A stretch of 64,000 nucleotides of DNA. Source: Parus major. Lineage: Eukaryota > Chordata > Aves > Passeriformes > Paridae. This document shows, piece after piece, positions 51,601-62,508 of this stretch (within the stretch, counting starts at the first letter, position 1; the number at the start of each line of letters is the position of its first letter). The notes beneath the pieces are model-generated. The model did no database searches. It saw only the letters and a list, made by a program, of their open reading frames with translations, and was not told where the DNA came from. Both the position numbers and the translations under genes were made by a program. The stretch spans positions 4,740,460 to 4,804,459 of the forward strand of contig NC_031779.1 in the NCBI RefSeq assembly GCF_001522545.3. Reading direction: 5' to 3'.

Positions 51601-54600
51601 CTTTGGGTAAGGTCCATGCAACAAAGTCAAGAATCATAATTTATTGGAGCAAATTGTCTTACAGATTGCCGTCAGCACAAATTTCATACATTGTGATTGC
51701 ACATGTGAATTACATTTAATTTTCAGTAGATTTGCCTGCATGTCTGCTTGCAAGGTACCTCAATGTTTTGAATCATGCTTCATGTAAATCTGTGATTAAT
51801 CTCTGTAATTCTCATTAGAGTTAACCACTTTGTCTATTTTGGTGAAATTCACTGAGGTCTGTGTTCTGAAAGCCTACAATTAATAAGGCTTCCTCCATGA
51901 ATGGAGATTTTTCACATACTTATAATAGAGAAAATGACAGTCAACAGATAACTGTCAACATGAATATGTTAAGAAAATATCTATGACATCAGCCTTTGTG
52001 TTTGACTGGCTGAAGAATACCAAAATAGATTAGATAGCAAAGTGGTTAACTTGTATTGTAGCTGATTGTCACTATTCATGGTATTCATAATGGGTCTTCA
52101 ACGTGTTCTCATTCTCACAGATGATCTTCCAAAACCAAAAACTACTGATGTTGTTAGGAAAGGATCACTGGCTGAGTATGCTGTGGCAGAGGAGAAGGAT
52201 GATGGTCGGCGCTGGAGAATGTTTAGGATTGGGGAACAGGACCACAGGGTGGACATGAAGGCAATTGAACCGTACAAAAAAGTTATCAGTCATGGTGGTA
52301 AGGATTGGTGATGTGCTCAGGGGAACTGCTGAGCAACTACTTCTTTAGGCTGAGTTGGGGGGGCAGAGGAAGAGCTTTGGGCATAAAGACTTGCGGTAAT
52401 TAATTTGTTGCAGTGTTAAGACATGGATGATATAATAATTTTTTTCTGTATTAAACTAAAGTTCCAAAATGTACACATGGTCACATGTACTAAAATGCAT
52501 CTATGGAATAAGATATATTTACTCCATCCTACAGTGTCACTGCTACCTAGTTTTTTGGCTTGTAGACTATTGAAAACATTAACTATGGATCTACTAAGGC
52601 AGAAATCAATTCACAACTCTTTCCAACAGTCTGTGAAGTTTAGGTTGGAAGAAAAGTTGACTAAACTTCAATAACATAAGATATTCTTAAATATACTGAG
52701 GTTCTACACTGAAACATTGGTTATAGATGCAGTGTTTGATTGACATCAGCTTCAGCTGTTGCTTTAAAAGTAGACAATCTTGAAAAAGAAACCTTGATGT
52801 TTTCTGTAACTGTATGAATGCGTCCATATGGATCTTTGTACATATTTAAGGTAAATAATGAAAAAGCTTACTGAATGTGTTTGACTTTGTGTAAATGTAG
52901 TCAGTGTATTGTCACCTTTGTCACTACCACCACTTATTTCTTTGTTTTTAGGTTATTATGGTGATGGGTTAAATGCCATTGTTGTGTTTGCTGTTTGCTT
53001 CATGCCTGAGAGCAGCCAGCCTAACTATAGATACCTAATGGACAATCTATTTAAGTAAGTCATTATCTGCCTTTATGGGTTTCTGTTATTTTTAATATAT
53101 TTGAGCACTACTAGGAATTACTTTCAGATTAAGGTTGTGGATATTAAAGTTTTCTTTTTTTGTCTCTCCAGGTATGTAATTGGCACTTTAGAGCTGTTAG
53201 TAGCAGAGAATTATATGATAGTTTACTTGAATGGTGCAACAACACGGAGAAAAATGCCAAGTTTAGGATGGCTTAGGAAATGTTACCAGCAAATTGACAG
53301 AAGGTGAGAAGCACTGCAATGTTTTCTTAAAATATTCACATGCTCAGACATAGACATATTTAGGAAAAACTGCTGTTTAATGTGGTGTCTGCTCCCTTCT
53401 GGTTAAGATTTGATGAAGGAAATTGGTGCATTGAAAACCTCTTCCTAAGCTAGACAATGTGCTACAAACATGCCTAGGTAGTGCTGTGTGGTGAATTTTT
53501 TGGGTTGGTTGGGGGTTTTGTGTATACTTTTGTTGTTGTTCTCAGGGTGTTTTTTTTAGTGAAAGTAGTACTCTTAGAATACTGAGTATCATTATAGAAT
53601 TGTTATTGTTGTAGAATATCCTTAACACTTAATGTATTAACATAAGGCAATAAGGGGAGCCCTTTGTGAACCACTTCATCATTAGTTATGTAAAAAGATT
53701 CAAAGAAGCTTCTCCTTGGAATGTTACTTCCTTGTCAAATTGATACTGAATCTTTAGTTTTTGTTTTACAGTTGTGCAGTATTTTTTCTTCTGATGGAGG
53801 TCTAATAATGGGATGTCAGAACACTGTGTTTATATGACAGCTGTGCTTCTAAAAGCACAACTTATGTATTCCAAAACCCCTGGTCATGCTGTCTTTTTGT
53901 TCTAGTAATTATTCATTGTTTAAATCCTTCAGATTAAAGAAAAATCTGAAATCGTTGATCATAGTGCATCCTTCCTGGTTCATCAGAACCCTCCTGGCCA
54001 TCACAAAACCTTTTATTAGGTAATACTCTGGAAGCTTTTTCATAAATAATTCTGATAACTGTTTAATCTAAACTTAAAAGACTGTTTTAATATTAACCTA
54101 GTGAAAAACATTTGGAGTTGTAACTACCCTGCATTTGTTCTTCCACAGCTCAAAATTCAGCCAAAAAATTAGGTATGTCTTCACCCTGGCAGAACTAGCT
54201 GAACTGATCCCCATGGAATACGTTGGCATCCCAGAATGCATAAAACAGTACGTTTTATTATTCCAACATTTTCTGCATTGATCATGGTTTAGGACTGTGA
54301 GATGTCGTAATCAGTGTTTGGTTTGAATGTAACACTTAGCACATAATGACTTCACTGAGATCACTGCTGTCTCTGGGAGGAGTGCCCATGTTTGACCTCA
54401 TTTCAAAAGGCAGATTTGTATGGAATAGCAAGGGTAGCCAAAATGTTAATGTATAGTCATTTCCACAGTGGAGCTTTGTGCAATTGCTTGGTTGTGGTAT
54501 GTGAATTAAGCCTTCTAGAGAAGGTCTCATTCCAGTTCTTCTGCACCTTAGTGTGTATATGAAACTGGCTTGTGAGTGAGAAATGGTGGGCATGTTGATA

Positions 54601-57600
54601 CTGAAGTTATTTATAATGTCTTCTAAAGTGTTTTAATTAAAATGTGGAACAATTTAAGTGCTGAAATATCACTTGGATTGTTTTTCATTTATAAGAAAAG
54701 CAGCAATGGGAAAATGCTGAATCCTTACCCCCTGCCGTTCTAAACTACTTTGGTAAGGAAATAACACAGCATCAATGTAATTTTTTTCCCTTCCCATCCA
54801 GATACAAATACCCATTTTAACATCAGCACAGATCTGTTCACAAATAAGATAATGATCATTTTGTCAAAAGCATTTGTGAATGCAGCAATAGAGTAGAAAC
54901 CATAAACTTGGGTCTTAAGGAAACCAGGTGAAAACAGTAACAATCCTGATGACAGCCTTTTAGAGGTGTAACACACAAACCCTGTGTTGTCTGCATTGTA
55001 ACAGGTGAGCAGAAACAGGGGGAAGGTGGCCCAGTGTCACTGAGCACACACAGGAGCACATCCATGCTGGACAAAGCCTTGTGCCCCCTGCAGATAGCTG
55101 GTTATTTTAATAGACATGCAGCTGTTGTTTTCATAGCATGGGAGTGAAACATCACAAAGCTGAGGCAGCCTTGTGCTGTCTTAAATTTATTTTAACTGGG
55201 TTTTTATGGATGTGTTATGAATATTCAGACTGTCATTTTGAGTTTTAACAGACTCATCTATGTATTGATGAACTTTTAACTGTTCTGCAAAGTCTGGACT
55301 TGATTTACTTAAAATACTTAATTCTCAGATTTCTGTGGAGGATTATATCTGGTTTCAAACTGTTATGGATACAGACTTTATAAATTTTAGTGATGAATGC
55401 TAACACTGTACAGGAGCTGTGCAGTGCATTGAATTCATTTGTTATGTCATAGTAACTAAATCTTAATGATTTTTCTTTAATGCAAATAAATGTTGGAGGT
55501 ACAGTGTATTTTTTTCTTAATTATATCGGTTTCAAAATGTGGTAAGTTTTTGCAAATTCTATTGACACTAATACTGGTGTGCAGCTTCTGTTGATTTTGG
55601 CCTTCATATGTTATATTTACTGAAATATAAAACTTTTCCTCACCAAGGTATGAAGAAGAAAAGTTTAGAAAGAAACAGAAAAGGTATATCCATATTTTGA
55701 TTAGGGTTGCATCTAGATAAGATAATTTGCATTGCAACTAACTCCCAGCTGATGGGCTTGCATAAAGGAATAAGCATTTGTAAATATAAACATGCACTAG
55801 TGCCCAGGTTTTTACTCATGACTATACTGTACTTGCAGGCAGTATGGAATCTGTAAGAACTCACCCTGGGTGTTCAGGCAGCTATTTGTGAATAGTTTCT
55901 ATTACACTTTTATGTGAGATGCTCACTTTTAAGGGGGTACGTGGGTTCTCAACTTGAAGTCTTTAAGAGGCAAAAGTAGTGCTTCTGTATGAACCCATTA
56001 AATCAAATGTCATTGTTTCTAACAGGAATTATGTCTGGAGATGATCTATTTAGGTGTTAAGCTGTAGCTATGCATTAGCAACTCTGTAAGGAGTTCTAAT
56101 ATTAAATCTTGTGGTTTTGGTATTCACTACCTTTTTAGTTATTAACTTGCATAGATGCAATCTAAATTAGTATTGTAGTGCTGTTTGTATTTGCAGTGCC
56201 TACGTTCCTTCCTAATAAATACTGGATTTCCACTTTGTTAATTTCCAGTCTCCTGCTAACTATTCAAGCTATTCCACAGCTGATGATTTTTTTTTTCAAT
56301 GGATATGTTATTTTTTCACTCACTAACAAATGTACTGAAAGACTTGGCTACTAACTGTTGTTTTTTTTAAATTACTTTTCCTTTGTGTGCCTAACTATTA
56401 TGGAAGACATTGTCTAAATTGGGTAGAGGAACACTGAGATGGAAATAAAAGGAATTTAAATTATTTCTGGAAGCTCAGATGTAAACCTAGTGATGTGTTG
56501 AACATTCTTTAGGAAATTACTTAGGAATTACTCCAATTAAGCAATAATTTAAAAAATCTCCAGTAGCACAAACAGTTTTTAGTGCCCCTGTTGATAACAT
56601 CACCTATACTACCATCACTTCTATAAAAGTAGTATGTTCTTCAGTGAAAATTAGATACAGAGATCACAGGCAGAATTGGATACTAAGCCTTTAATCAGGT
56701 AGAAAGCAGCTCCTTTTTATGGGTTCATGGCTCAAAGCAGCTGTCACTGTTTCCATCATTTTGAAAACCTGGCTAGTTATAGTTTCAGAGACAGGACAGG
56801 TATGTTAGATTGTTAGAGGACAAACTTGGTCTTATTCTCTCACTTTAGTACTGCTGTTGGTTTTAAAATTAATTTGCCTCCATGCACAACTTATTTGCCA
56901 GAAGATGTTATCAAGATTGTAGCTTGTTCTTACTATAAAGATGAGAAGTACATTTTGTGCAGGGTTTTGAATCATCCCCTGGTTTCTGCAAAGCAGTATT
57001 TTGTTTGCTGGTTCCAAGGCAGATATTAAAAAATAAGGTACAAAATCAAACCCACTTCTATCAGCATGATGGTGAATTTTTCCAGGGTAATTGCAAGAGT
57101 CTTAGAACATAATAGAAAAGGTATTGCATTTAAAGAGCCTCTTCACTTTTGTTGATTCAACTAGTACTGTTACCCTCTTGGCTTAATTACTGTAACATTA
57201 AAGGTAATTCAGTCATCAGGGTGGTAGTGCTTGCCAGTATTGTCACGTTACCTGTATTGTATTTCTGCTTGCATTTGTTGCTATGAGCACAGGCCATGTT
57301 TTCTTCTTCTGTGGTCAGACTTCATTTGCACTTCTAAATGCTTCCTCTCAAGTGCTTTAGTTACTTAAATGGTTTCCTAACAATTTAAATTAATTTTTAG
57401 GGGGTGGTAGTAAAATAGATACTGAAAAGAACCCAAACATCATGACTACATTAAATAAAAACCTTAATTTAATATTTATTTACTAAAACCTTTTCCATGC
57501 AAAAGCTTTGTGTTTTTCTGTTAAGGTTAATAGTTTTTTCTTAATAATATCAGCTATCAAACTATGTTAACATAGTTTAATTTCACTGCTTTCTTTGCTA

Positions 57601-57654
57601 AGCAGAGTTGACCAAGAGCTGAATGGAAAGCAAGAGCAGAAAAGTGAACAGTAA
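48628..57654 (+). CDS. BNIP2: BNIP2, BCL2/adenovirus E1B-interacting protein 2 (whole coding span)
   Basis: Ten exons joined by GT-AG introns give one uninterrupted frame of 324 residues (312 without the 36-nt cassette exon); the human protein is about 314. The N-terminal third is acidic and probably disordered. A W-acidic motif, EWEDD around Trp96, is the type known to bind kinesin light chain. From about residue 150 to 309 comes the BCH/CRAL-TRIO-like (Sec14-fold) domain, with the conserved [18 protein letters not shown] stretch (160-177), the arginine-rich segment around 226-242 and the [12 protein letters not shown] core near 245-256. Known roles of the family are binding of Cdc42 and RhoGAPs through the BCH domain, effects on cell protrusion and myogenic differentiation, and cargo transport on microtubules. 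Start choice is supported by an in-frame upstream stop and similarity to the human N-terminus. The gene looks intact; a first exon is presumably hidden in the N gap. Confidence 0.97.
49363..49430 (+). CDS. BNIP2: BNIP2 coding exon 2 (residues 17-40)
   Basis: Acceptor TTTGTGTCCCAG, donor GTAAGA. Encodes the [14 protein letters not shown] acidic stretch followed by a bird-diverged Ala/Thr/Glu segment. It enters in phase 2 and leaves in phase 1, agreeing with both neighbours. Confidence 0.95.
50129..50302 (+). CDS. BNIP2: BNIP2 coding exon 3 (residues 40-98)
   Basis: Acceptor TTTGCTTTCTTTAG, donor GTGAGT. It contains [15 protein letters not shown], a strongly acidic [15 protein letters not shown] stretch and NEFEWE with Trp96, the first half of the kinesin-light-chain-binding type W-acidic motif. 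The following intron splits the motif before Asp98. Confidence 0.97.
52121..52297 (+). CDS. BNIP2: BNIP2 coding exon 4 (residues 98-157)
   Basis: Acceptor TTCTCATTCTCACAG, donor GTAAGG, phase 1 on both sides. It completes the EWEDD motif, then carries a Lys/Glu-rich linker and the conserved block [20 protein letters not shown] (127-146) leading into the BCH domain. Confidence 0.97.
52952..53054 (+). CDS. BNIP2: BNIP2 coding exon 5 (residues 157-191)
   Basis: Acceptor TTTCTTTGTTTTTAG, donor GTAAGT. Encodes the first strands of the BCH/CRAL-TRIO domain: [20 protein letters not shown] and the segment to LMDNLFK. Confidence 0.97.
53172..53303 (+). CDS. BNIP2: BNIP2 coding exon 6 (residues 191-235)
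   Basis: Acceptor TTTTTTTGTCTCTCCAG, donor GTGAGA. Encodes the [20 protein letters not shown] helix/strand of the Sec14-like fold and the basic stretch around [20 protein letters not shown]. The intron before it is only 117 nt. Confidence 0.97.
53933..54019 (+). CDS. BNIP2: BNIP2 coding exon 7 (residues 235-264)
   Basis: Acceptor TTTAAATCCTTCAG, donor GTAATA. Continues the basic RRLKKNLKS stretch into [14 protein letters not shown], the best-conserved BCH core, used by the family for Rho GTPase/RhoGAP contacts. Confidence 0.97.
   Translation: MKEKSEIVDHSASFLVHQNPPGHHKTFY
54149..54247 (+). CDS. BNIP2: BNIP2 coding exon 8 (residues 264-297)
   Basis: Acceptor TTTGTTCTTCCACAG, donor GTACGT. 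Encodes [20 protein letters not shown] and [12 protein letters not shown], the C-terminal helix of the BCH domain. It ends in phase 2 (CA|), which fits both the cassette exon and the next constitutive exon. Confidence 0.97.
54248..55647 (+). other. BNIP2: BNIP2 intron before the cassette exon
   Basis: About 1.4 kb of AT-rich intron. No coding exon or recognisable repeat is seen. A mildly GC-richer patch at about 54.9-55.1 kb is unexplained. Confidence 0.7.
55648..55683 (+). CDS. BNIP2: BNIP2 36-nt cassette exon (residues 297-309)
   Basis: An AG at 55,646-55,647 and GT at 55,684 bracket 36 nt that code, in the right phase, for [11 protein letters not shown] plus part of an Arg. The length is a multiple of three and both junctions are phase 2, so inclusion or skipping keeps the frame: Gln-Val junction when skipped, and a charged 12-residue insert when used. 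Similar QYEEE... text follows the BCH core in the related protein Caytaxin (ATCAY), from memory. The acceptor has a short, broken pyrimidine tract, which fits regulated use. Confidence 0.85.
55684..57605 (+). other. BNIP2: BNIP2 intron before the stop-codon exon
   Basis: About 1.9 kb of AT-rich intron. The open frame at 56,826-57,029 is unsupported by neighbouring splice phase or similarity. No repeat element is recognised. Confidence 0.7.
57606..57654 (+). CDS. BNIP2: BNIP2 usual last coding exon (residues 309-324 and stop)
   Basis: The acceptor is TTTCTTTGCTAAGCAG. The exon encodes [15 protein letters not shown] and then TAA, close to the human C-terminus. The stop lies inside a strong donor: GAACA|GTAAGT. 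Used as a last exon it gives the normal end; spliced at that donor it would be a 45-nt internal exon and pass the frame to modules further downstream. Confidence 0.92.
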
Positions 57655-58832
57655 GTTTGGAGTCCAAACAAGACTGAAGAATACGCAGATGGAACAATGC
57701 CATTTGTGCTTCATTACAGTGCATTCTCTGTGTCTATGTATTGTATAATCTGTTGCAAAAGGTGCTTTGGACTAGCACCCAGTGAACTGCTTACTGCTGT
57801 ATTGGTTTGTCTTGACTTTAGTTGCTGTTTATGTAATCGTTTTATACTGCTAAATGGCAAAGAACCCTATGTTTTCAGAGGATGTTCTTGCAACCGTTTA
57901 TCTAAATGATGCATGTTCTTCAGTAAAATATTTATATACCTAAATGTTAAAGGAAAGAGATAATATATATATTTTTATGACTGAGCAATATATTGTGTGT
58001 ACCTGCTGAAGGAATTCATTTGCAGGTAGACAAGGCTATAAGTTACTTGTTATTGTATAAATCTGTTTTGCTGTAAATGGTCAAGTGCATTTCTTTGTTG
58101 TCATGAAAACTTGTTTGGATGTTAACAATCACATAACTTGGCTTTCACAAATACAGAGATCCTTATTTTTGTTCACTTAACCTTATAGAAGCTCACTCCT
58201 TTACCTCACTAGAGTGAGCTTCAACTTTGGTGTCATCATTCAAGATGCAGAACTGCAGCTCTGTGGGTGGCAGTTGGCCATGAGGTTTAAGCCTAAGCCA
58301 CAAAAGCTGAACTGTGTGACTGGTAAGATACCAGACCTTCTACAGCTGAAGTTGTGAATTTAGATTCTGCTTCAGTACATCAAGACTGTCTCAGCTAGCA
58401 ATAGGAAATTAGTTCATTGCAGTTCTTCATGGATGAATCTTGATTGTTACTGATAGGAACTCTGTCATGCTCTCTGGTTCATGGTAGTACTTGGGAGCTA
58501 CACAGGTATTCTAGCCACAATACCATTTTTTGGGGCAGAAATATGAGAAGTCTTACGCTACCTGTATCATTCTTGTAGATGAAACATCCATTTCTAAAGC
58601 TATTAGGCACATGATACCAGCACTAATTGAACTTTTAAGATGTGTTTTAAAGGTTGGGGTGTTTTCATTCACCACAATGGTGGTAAATCCGTGTCTGTAA
58701 AAGGTTTTTTTGGACACAAAACTAGTGTTTAGGTTTACTGGGATAACAGTAATGCACTGGTTGATACCTTGTAAAAGTTTGTAACATCTTTTGATAAACA
58801 TTGCATTTTTCATGTAAGGGCAGGTGTATGCA

Positions 58833-58838
58833 AATAAA
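58833..58838 (+). terminator. BNIP2: AATAAA poly(A) signal candidate, proximal
   Basis: A canonical hexamer about 1.2 kb past the BNIP2 stop codon, which would give a shorter 3' UTR. There is no direct evidence of use. Confidence 0.35.
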
Positions 58839-60063
58839 TTCATTCAGGAGTTGAGCAATATAATGTTGTAGCAAGTATATTAAATCTTTGCTTATGGTGT
58901 TTATTGTGCTCACATTTTGTTCCAATGCCAAAAAAGTAACACTTTTTAACTATATTTAATGTTACTCAGTTACCTTATCAGAAAAAAAAAAAGTTATCTT
59001 CAACCAGATTTCTACCTGAAAGTGATAAATAGCAGTTGTGAAATATTCCATGGTCAAGACTTACCAAGTAACAATCCACTGTCTCCAGTGATACCTGTAT
59101 AGACTGAGAGCATGTGGGATGTCAGGTGAGGGAAATCTGCTCATGTCTCTGGAAGTTTATTTAAATCTGCAGTTCAGATACTTTCATCTCAAGCTCTTAA
59201 GTCCTTTTGTTGCAGTAGTTTCTGTATCAGAGTTTGAAGGAGATTGACAGGCAGGGTGTGTTCACACAACAATACCAATGCCAGGTTACCTTGCATCCAT
59301 TCCATCAGGTTTGAAACTTGCTCTGAAAGCAGAAGACAAATGCACTTTCTTTGGGGCTGTCTTATGTCCTGCTTCAATTTTGATGTTGACTCAAATTAAT
59401 ATAAAGTTCAAGTCAGTACATGGAGCACTTGCAGCCTGTTTACTTCCGATACTTTCACAGTGTGGTCTGTACAACCATGCAAATCTGATTTTTACTGCGT
59501 TTGCATGTGTCCTAAGCTAAACAGGAAGCATTCTGATTATCTCATTTCCATTTTCTCCTAATTGATAAAAAGATTAGTCTCGATAAAATTATATTCTTAG
59601 TGGAGGGACTGTAATTCTCTATGTCCTGTGGCTTCCTGTGTGTATAGTGCAGTACAGAGTTCCTCTGTATATGCCACATTTACCAAATGATGGGATTGTT
59701 ACTGTGTTTCCTGGTCACCAAGGAATCTGCAGTTTCCTGCTGCAGTAATATGATTTCTTTTGGAAATGTGTATGTGCTTATAAATGGTTTATTTCTCTAG
59801 TAGAAGTTGTTGTGAATGAGTATACAGCACAACAGTTGTTCTGTCTCTAAAGATTCGTAGCTTGAGAAAGAAGTGGACTAAAGAATTACTCCCCTCTGAC
59901 TTCCTGCAGCTCATCATTTAGTGGTGAGGTGGGTGTTTACAAAAAGCAAAGTGGTCCCAAAGCTATGGATAATGTTTTGTCAAACTTAACTTTTTTGAAA
60001 TCTATAATATAATGTAATATATTTTAATATTTAAAAACCTGAAAAGTTGGAATGTCATACTTT

Positions 60064-60069
60064 AATAAA
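60064..60069 (+). terminator. BNIP2: AATAAA poly(A) signal candidate, distal
   Basis: A canonical hexamer about 2.4 kb past the stop codon, after which sequence character changes little. It is the best visible candidate for the main transcript end. Confidence 0.45.
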
Positions 60070-60100
60070 AATTATTTCAAAACTTGAATCACTTTGTGAT

Positions 60101-62246
60101 AAGATACAGTATTGTAGGGAATTCACCTTTCAATGGCACTTCCTTCTAAAACTAAGAGTAATTTTGCTAGAATTTGGTGAGCCCTGACAAGAAAAAATTT
60201 CATGAGCCACTGATTTACCTCTGATTTGGAGGTTTCATTAATTTATATATATTTATACATGTAGTTAATGAGTCATTACCTATCTCATTATTGCTGTGCA
60301 CAACTGAAATAGAGACATTTGGGTCAGTGGCCTCTTGATGTGACATTTCCTAATGATTTCTGCAGGGTAAGTCCAGAAGTGGCAAAGAGATTCTGGAGAA
60401 AATGACATTAAAAACTGGTGTGAGCAGACTCTGGATTTGCTTGAATGTTCTTGATCTGTGTAATATGGCAGAGCCACGTTCTGTTGGAGGGTAGTGGGAA
60501 GGGATGTATAATGATTTAGTGCTGAAGCAGATTGAAGTCATTGAGGTTCTGGGATGTTGAAATGAAGGACTTTTATTCCAAAAAGCATCAAACTAGTTAG
60601 AATAACTAGTAACCTTGTTCATAACAACGCAGTTTGGTGTATTTTTTTCCTTTAGTCTCAGTAAGCGAGTGAAAAACAGTCCCAGCTGCTGTGAGGAACA
60701 TTGTACTGAGAGACAGTAGGTACACTCTAAATTGCAGTCCACTAAGATATTAGCGCCTGTATCTGTTCCAGCAACTTTGTTGCATCATACCCTAAATTCT
60801 CTAATGACAGTTTAAAACTCTCAGCAGTTAATTGTGTCATACTTCAAGGTTAGATCACATGTGGTAGCAATGAAATCTTTTATGAAATGGCCTCAAAATG
60901 TGTCATGGGGAGGAGAAAAGGTGTCCTTGGTGCCTGGTCACATCAGCTTCACTGATGCTGTCTGCTGAAATGTCTGTAGTTGACTGAAAAATATTGAACT
61001 ACATTGTGAGTAGGCACTTTATTAACTAAATCTGTCACAAGGTAGATAAAGTTTCTTGGTTAAAAATGTCTTTCTTTCAGTGTCAAATTTTTGTCAGTGT
61101 ATCCTACAGATTTATACACTATTTAGTATCTAGAAAGATGGTTTAAATTCATGTCTTCTCAAAAGCAGTTGTCTTTGGAAATTACTTGAATTCTCAGGTC
61201 ATTCCAGTCTCCCTCAAAAGCCTCATATGAAGAATGGAGAGGATAGGAATAACAGCTTGCATGTTTTTCGTAACCACAGAAGCCTTACAAATCTTGCAGT
61301 CAAAATTCTTACTCAGTCCTTGTGGATGGAGGTCATTCCCTAGAGGATTTGTTCCACTGACTGCTTGTCAGAGACACTTGAAACAAGTGCTTTAAATATA
61401 CTTTTTAAGGACACCTGGATTGAGAGTAATACTCTGAAATGTAAGGAATATTTAAATATTCATATTCTGAAAGACATATCTTGCAGCTTTCCTAGCTTCA
61501 AAATTCTAAGTTGAACTACACTGTTTCTTTTATCACATCTAATTACCCATATTAAACTAACATGAAAAAAGGGCATTTGTGAAGAAGGTGCAGTCGTGTT
61601 AGTTTTTCATCATTCCCTTCAAGCATGAATGGGATCAGTGAAATTAAATCTATCCTTTGCTCAACAAGATTTTTTTTTTCAGTTTTGCAGCTTGAACTGC
61701 CCAAATTACTCTGATCTACATTATTTTTTTTATATTAAAAATATAAAATAAAAATATAAAAACATGAAAGTATTAAAAATTATCTGAAGAGAAGTTATCG
61801 GAGTGTTTTCCAAAAGTCCTTATCTTACCATGTTCCTTACTCTAGCTTGCTCAACTGCTTGTTAATACTGGTAGCATGGAATTCCAGGTTAATAATTACA
61901 AATAAATATTCATAAAGGACAGATATTTAGTTTACCAGTGGCTCTGCGGTTCTGCAATGTTTCTTAGTAATGTAACAAAACCTTTTTAATTAAGAAAAAA
62001 GACCTGAGCAGTAAGGTGCTCTAATGGTTGAATGGTAGATAGAAGGGTTAAGATAGAATGACTACGCTGTCAATTAGTGTCTGTAAGGTTTATTATCTTT
62101 GATAAGGGGAAACGTGCCGTGTTTAACAAAGTAAAGCTGCACTAATGCAAAAGCACAGGTTGCAGAGTCACAGACAATAGAACTGGCCTAACTGGGCTAG
62201 TAACACTCTTCGCAGATGTGACTGTTTTCCTTTGTCCCTTTAACAG
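60101..62246 (+). other. BNIP2-GTF2A2 intergenic DNA or extended BNIP2 3' intron
   Basis: Mostly AT-rich with no recognised repeats, except a local run of A/T near 61,723-61,770. Apart from the 60-nt exon candidate, no coding potential is seen. Whether it is transcribed as part of BNIP2 depends on whether the downstream exon candidates are real. Confidence 0.5.
60656..60715 (+). CDS. BNIP2: Candidate alternative BNIP2 3' exon, 60 nt
   Basis: A strong acceptor (TATTTTTTTCCTTTAG) precedes 60 nt that stay open in the phase left by the donor at 57,651. Reading CA|T gives H-LSKRVKNSPSCCEEHCTER. It ends AGACA|GTAGGT, so, as in the previous exon, a stop (CAG TAG) lies in the donor. Used as a terminal exon it would give a BNIP2 of about 344 residues; spliced on, it stays phase-neutral. 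The peptide has a cysteine cluster (CCEEHC). I do not know this end from the published protein, so it may be bird-specific, an unlisted isoform or chance. Confidence 0.35.
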
Positions 62247-62283
62247 AAAAGATGGAAGTAGAAGATTCTTAACCTACCTCTGA
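62247..62283 (+). CDS. BNIP2: Candidate alternative BNIP2 terminal coding segment
   Basis: A very good acceptor (TTTCCTTTGTCCCTTTAACAG) precedes an open segment that continues the BNIP2 frame from either upstream donor: CA|A then KDGSRRFLTYL and TGA. The stop codon is the first three bases of the minisatellite. Predicted lengths are about 335 residues (joined from 57,650) or about 355 (via the 60-nt module). No AATAAA follows before the GTF2A2 promoter, which weakens the case. Confidence 0.3.
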
Positions 62284-62508
62284 GTGCGCCCACAGTATGT
62301 GTGAGGGTGCCCGCGGTGTGAGGGTGCCCGCGGTGTGTGTGAGTGTACCCAAGGTGTGAGGGTGCCGGCGGTGTGAGTGTGCCCGCGGTGTGGGTGTGAG
62401 GGTGCCCGCGGTGTGAGGGTGCCAGCCGTGTGTGCGAGGGTGCCGGCGGTGTGAGGGTGCCCGCGGTGTGGGTGTGAGTGTACCCGCGCTGTGAGGGTGC
62501 CCGCGGCG
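62281..62508. repeat. GC-rich minisatellite, about 12 units of 17-23 bp
   Basis: About twelve head-to-tail copies of a unit close to TGAGGGTGCCCGCGGTG, some extended by TG or TGGGTG. Variants include TGAGTGTACCCAAGGTG and TGAGGGTGCCGGCGGTG. Most units carry CCGCGG or a one-base variant, so CpG density is high. The array lies between the BNIP2 end and the GTF2A2 promoter and runs directly into the promoter CpG island. Proline/threonine/histidine-rich open frames on the minus strand (62,269-62,937) are products of the repeat. Confidence 0.95.

Larger units (their letters stand above)
57655..60100 (+). other. BNIP2: BNIP2 3' UTR (probable)
   Basis: Follows the TAA without a strong coding signal. 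Two AATAAA hexamers lie downstream, at 58,833-58,838 and 60,064-60,069. The second, in an AT-rich setting, is the more likely main end and would give a 3' UTR of about 2.4 kb. The open frames at 57,697-57,909 and 59,278-59,520 are chance frames within it. Confidence 0.6.

Noticed and set aside
52423..52674. 83-codon open frame after BNIP2 coding exon 4
   Set aside because: It is in the intron, out of phase with both neighbouring exons, and not similar to any BNIP2 segment.
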